NCBI GenBank assembly: GCA_029210225.1
Contig: JARGOJ010000291.1
Coordinates: 1 to 9,163 of the forward strand
DNA: 9,163 bases
DNA from: Planctomycetota bacterium
Lineage (GTDB): Bacteria; Planctomycetota; J058; JARGOJ01
Reading direction: 5' to 3'
Shown here: positions 8,572 to 9,163 of the stretch, in pieces
Layout: each line of letters opens with the position of its first letter
Numbering within the stretch: the stretch's first letter is position 1
Position numbers and translations under genes: made by a program
Notes under the pieces: generated by a model
Databases searched by the model: none
What the model was told of the DNA's origin: nothing
The model's input: the letters and a program-made list of their open reading frames with translations, nothing else

Positions 8572-9163
8572 CTACTCGGTGCTCTTAGCGCGTTTTGCGG
8601 CTTCACGAGCCATGATTGTCTCCATCGGGCGCTGCAATGCAATAAGGGCTTCTCGCGCAGTTTCTCCATTATTGAAGACTTTTTGGAGGCGATCACTGAC
8701 GCGGGTCCGAATTTCGGGCCAGCAAACGAGGCGTGGCGGGGTTTGGGCGACGGGAATATCTCGAAGATTTGCGCTGTGGTCAATTTTTAACCACTTCGGG
8801 AAAGCCTTTGGGTTTGTGAATGCTTTCGACTCGGCGACAGCTTTCATAGATGGAATGGCCATGCCTGCGTTGGCGACGGCAGCCTGGCTCTTCTTCGCGG
8901 TCAAAAACTTGACGAGCTTCCAAGAGGCCTCTTTTTCCTTACTCTGAGAAGAGATGCCATAGGCTACAGTGAAGAGGCAAGTCGCGGCTTTCTTTTTCCT
9001 CGGCAAGGTGACGACGTCCCACTCAAAGCTGTCGATATCTTTGAATTGCATACACATCCAGCGTCCGGCGGTATACATGGCGGCGCGGCCTCCCTTGAAA
9101 ACGTCGGATGTGCCCTGGTTCCTTGTGTAACTTGGGTTCGGGGCGACCTTGTGTTTCCAGATA
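8572..9163 (-). CDS. Extracellular solute-binding protein, family 1 (ABC importer), N-terminus beyond right edge
   Basis: The frame is open from the right edge to the stop at 8572-8574, giving 196 visible C-terminal residues. An ATG at 9076-9078 lies inside the conserved part and is not the start: upstream codons read DVFKGGRAAMYTAGRWM, the usual F..G.AAM...G.W segment of sugar-type binding proteins. It is followed by VVTLPRKK, TVAYGISSQSKEKEASWKLV and FLTAKKSQAAVANAGMAIPS, matching the family pattern of a lobe-closing strand, the 'sk..e.Aw.fv.fl' helix and the G...P loop. Such proteins capture sugars, oligosaccharides or glycerol phosphates in the periplasm and deliver them to an ABC permease. 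The ligand cannot be inferred, and the signal peptide and permease genes are out of view. The position after the P in LPRKKKA is Lys-rich where Gly is common. Confidence 0.88.
   Translation of the reverse strand, partial: IWKHKVAPNPSYTRNQGTSDVFKGGRAAMYTAGRWMCMQFKDIDSFEWDVVTLPRKKKAATCLFTVAYGISSQSKEKEASWKLVKFLTAKKSQAAVANAGMAIPSMKAVAESKAFTNPKAFPKWLKIDHSANLRDIPVAQTPPRLVCWPEIRTRVSDRLQKVFNNGETAREALIALQRPMETIMAREAAKRAKSTE

Noticed and set aside
9076..9078. ATG as the start of the solute-binding protein
   Set aside because: The frame stays open and conserved (FKGGRAAM) upstream to the window edge, so this Met is internal.

Overview
The window is about 9.2 kb of ordinary-looking bacterial chromosome. 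It has roughly balanced to slightly GC-rich composition and dense genes on both strands. A large outer-membrane secretin, a predicted lipoprotein and proteins with Sec-type signal peptides or single membrane anchors indicate a diderm (Gram-negative-type) bacterium. The secretin style, with its STN-like N-terminal module and a C-terminal core close to the type II/III secretion and PilQ superfamily, together with a membrane-anchored protein ending in a pseudopilin-like tail, recalls Planctomycetota/PVC or related lineages. That placement is an inference from remembered family resemblance, not a firm assignment.

Layout from left to right. (1) 1-1919, plus strand: the 3' part of a secretin gene that enters from the left edge, with an unusual run of 13 glycines followed by acidic runs. 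A strong rho-independent terminator follows at 1956-1995. (2) 2112-2432, plus: a 106-aa predicted lipoprotein with one TPR unit. (3) 2550-3482, plus: a calcineurin-type metallophosphoesterase with all the core metal-ligand motifs. (4) 3503-4912, plus: a single-pass membrane protein of unknown function, 20 bp behind the phosphoesterase, with a pseudopilin-like C-terminal tail and looser, more A+T-rich codon use. (5) 4920-5582, minus: a signal-peptide protein with a C-terminal membrane segment, convergent with gene 4 at only 7 bp. (6) 5712-7442, plus: a 576-aa TPR-containing protein, divergent from gene 5. (7) A bidirectional terminator at 7473-7522 separates it from 7547-8533, minus: thioredoxin reductase (trxB). 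(8) 8572-9163, minus: the C-terminal part of a family-1 extracellular solute-binding protein that runs off the right edge. It lies 38 bp upstream of trxB, so the two are probably co-transcribed.

How the genes work together: the secretin would form an outer-membrane gate, and the small TPR lipoprotein beside it may be a partner or a diverged relative of the secretin's own N-terminal region, although a terminator separates them. The other genes look like independent housekeeping or lineage-specific units: phosphoesterase, membrane proteins, redox enzyme and nutrient uptake. I found no phage, transposon, CRISPR, tRNA, rRNA or defence-system hallmark. The points of interest are modest: the glycine tract, the secretin/lipoprotein pair, three uncharacterised proteins, and an insertion in thioredoxin reductase.
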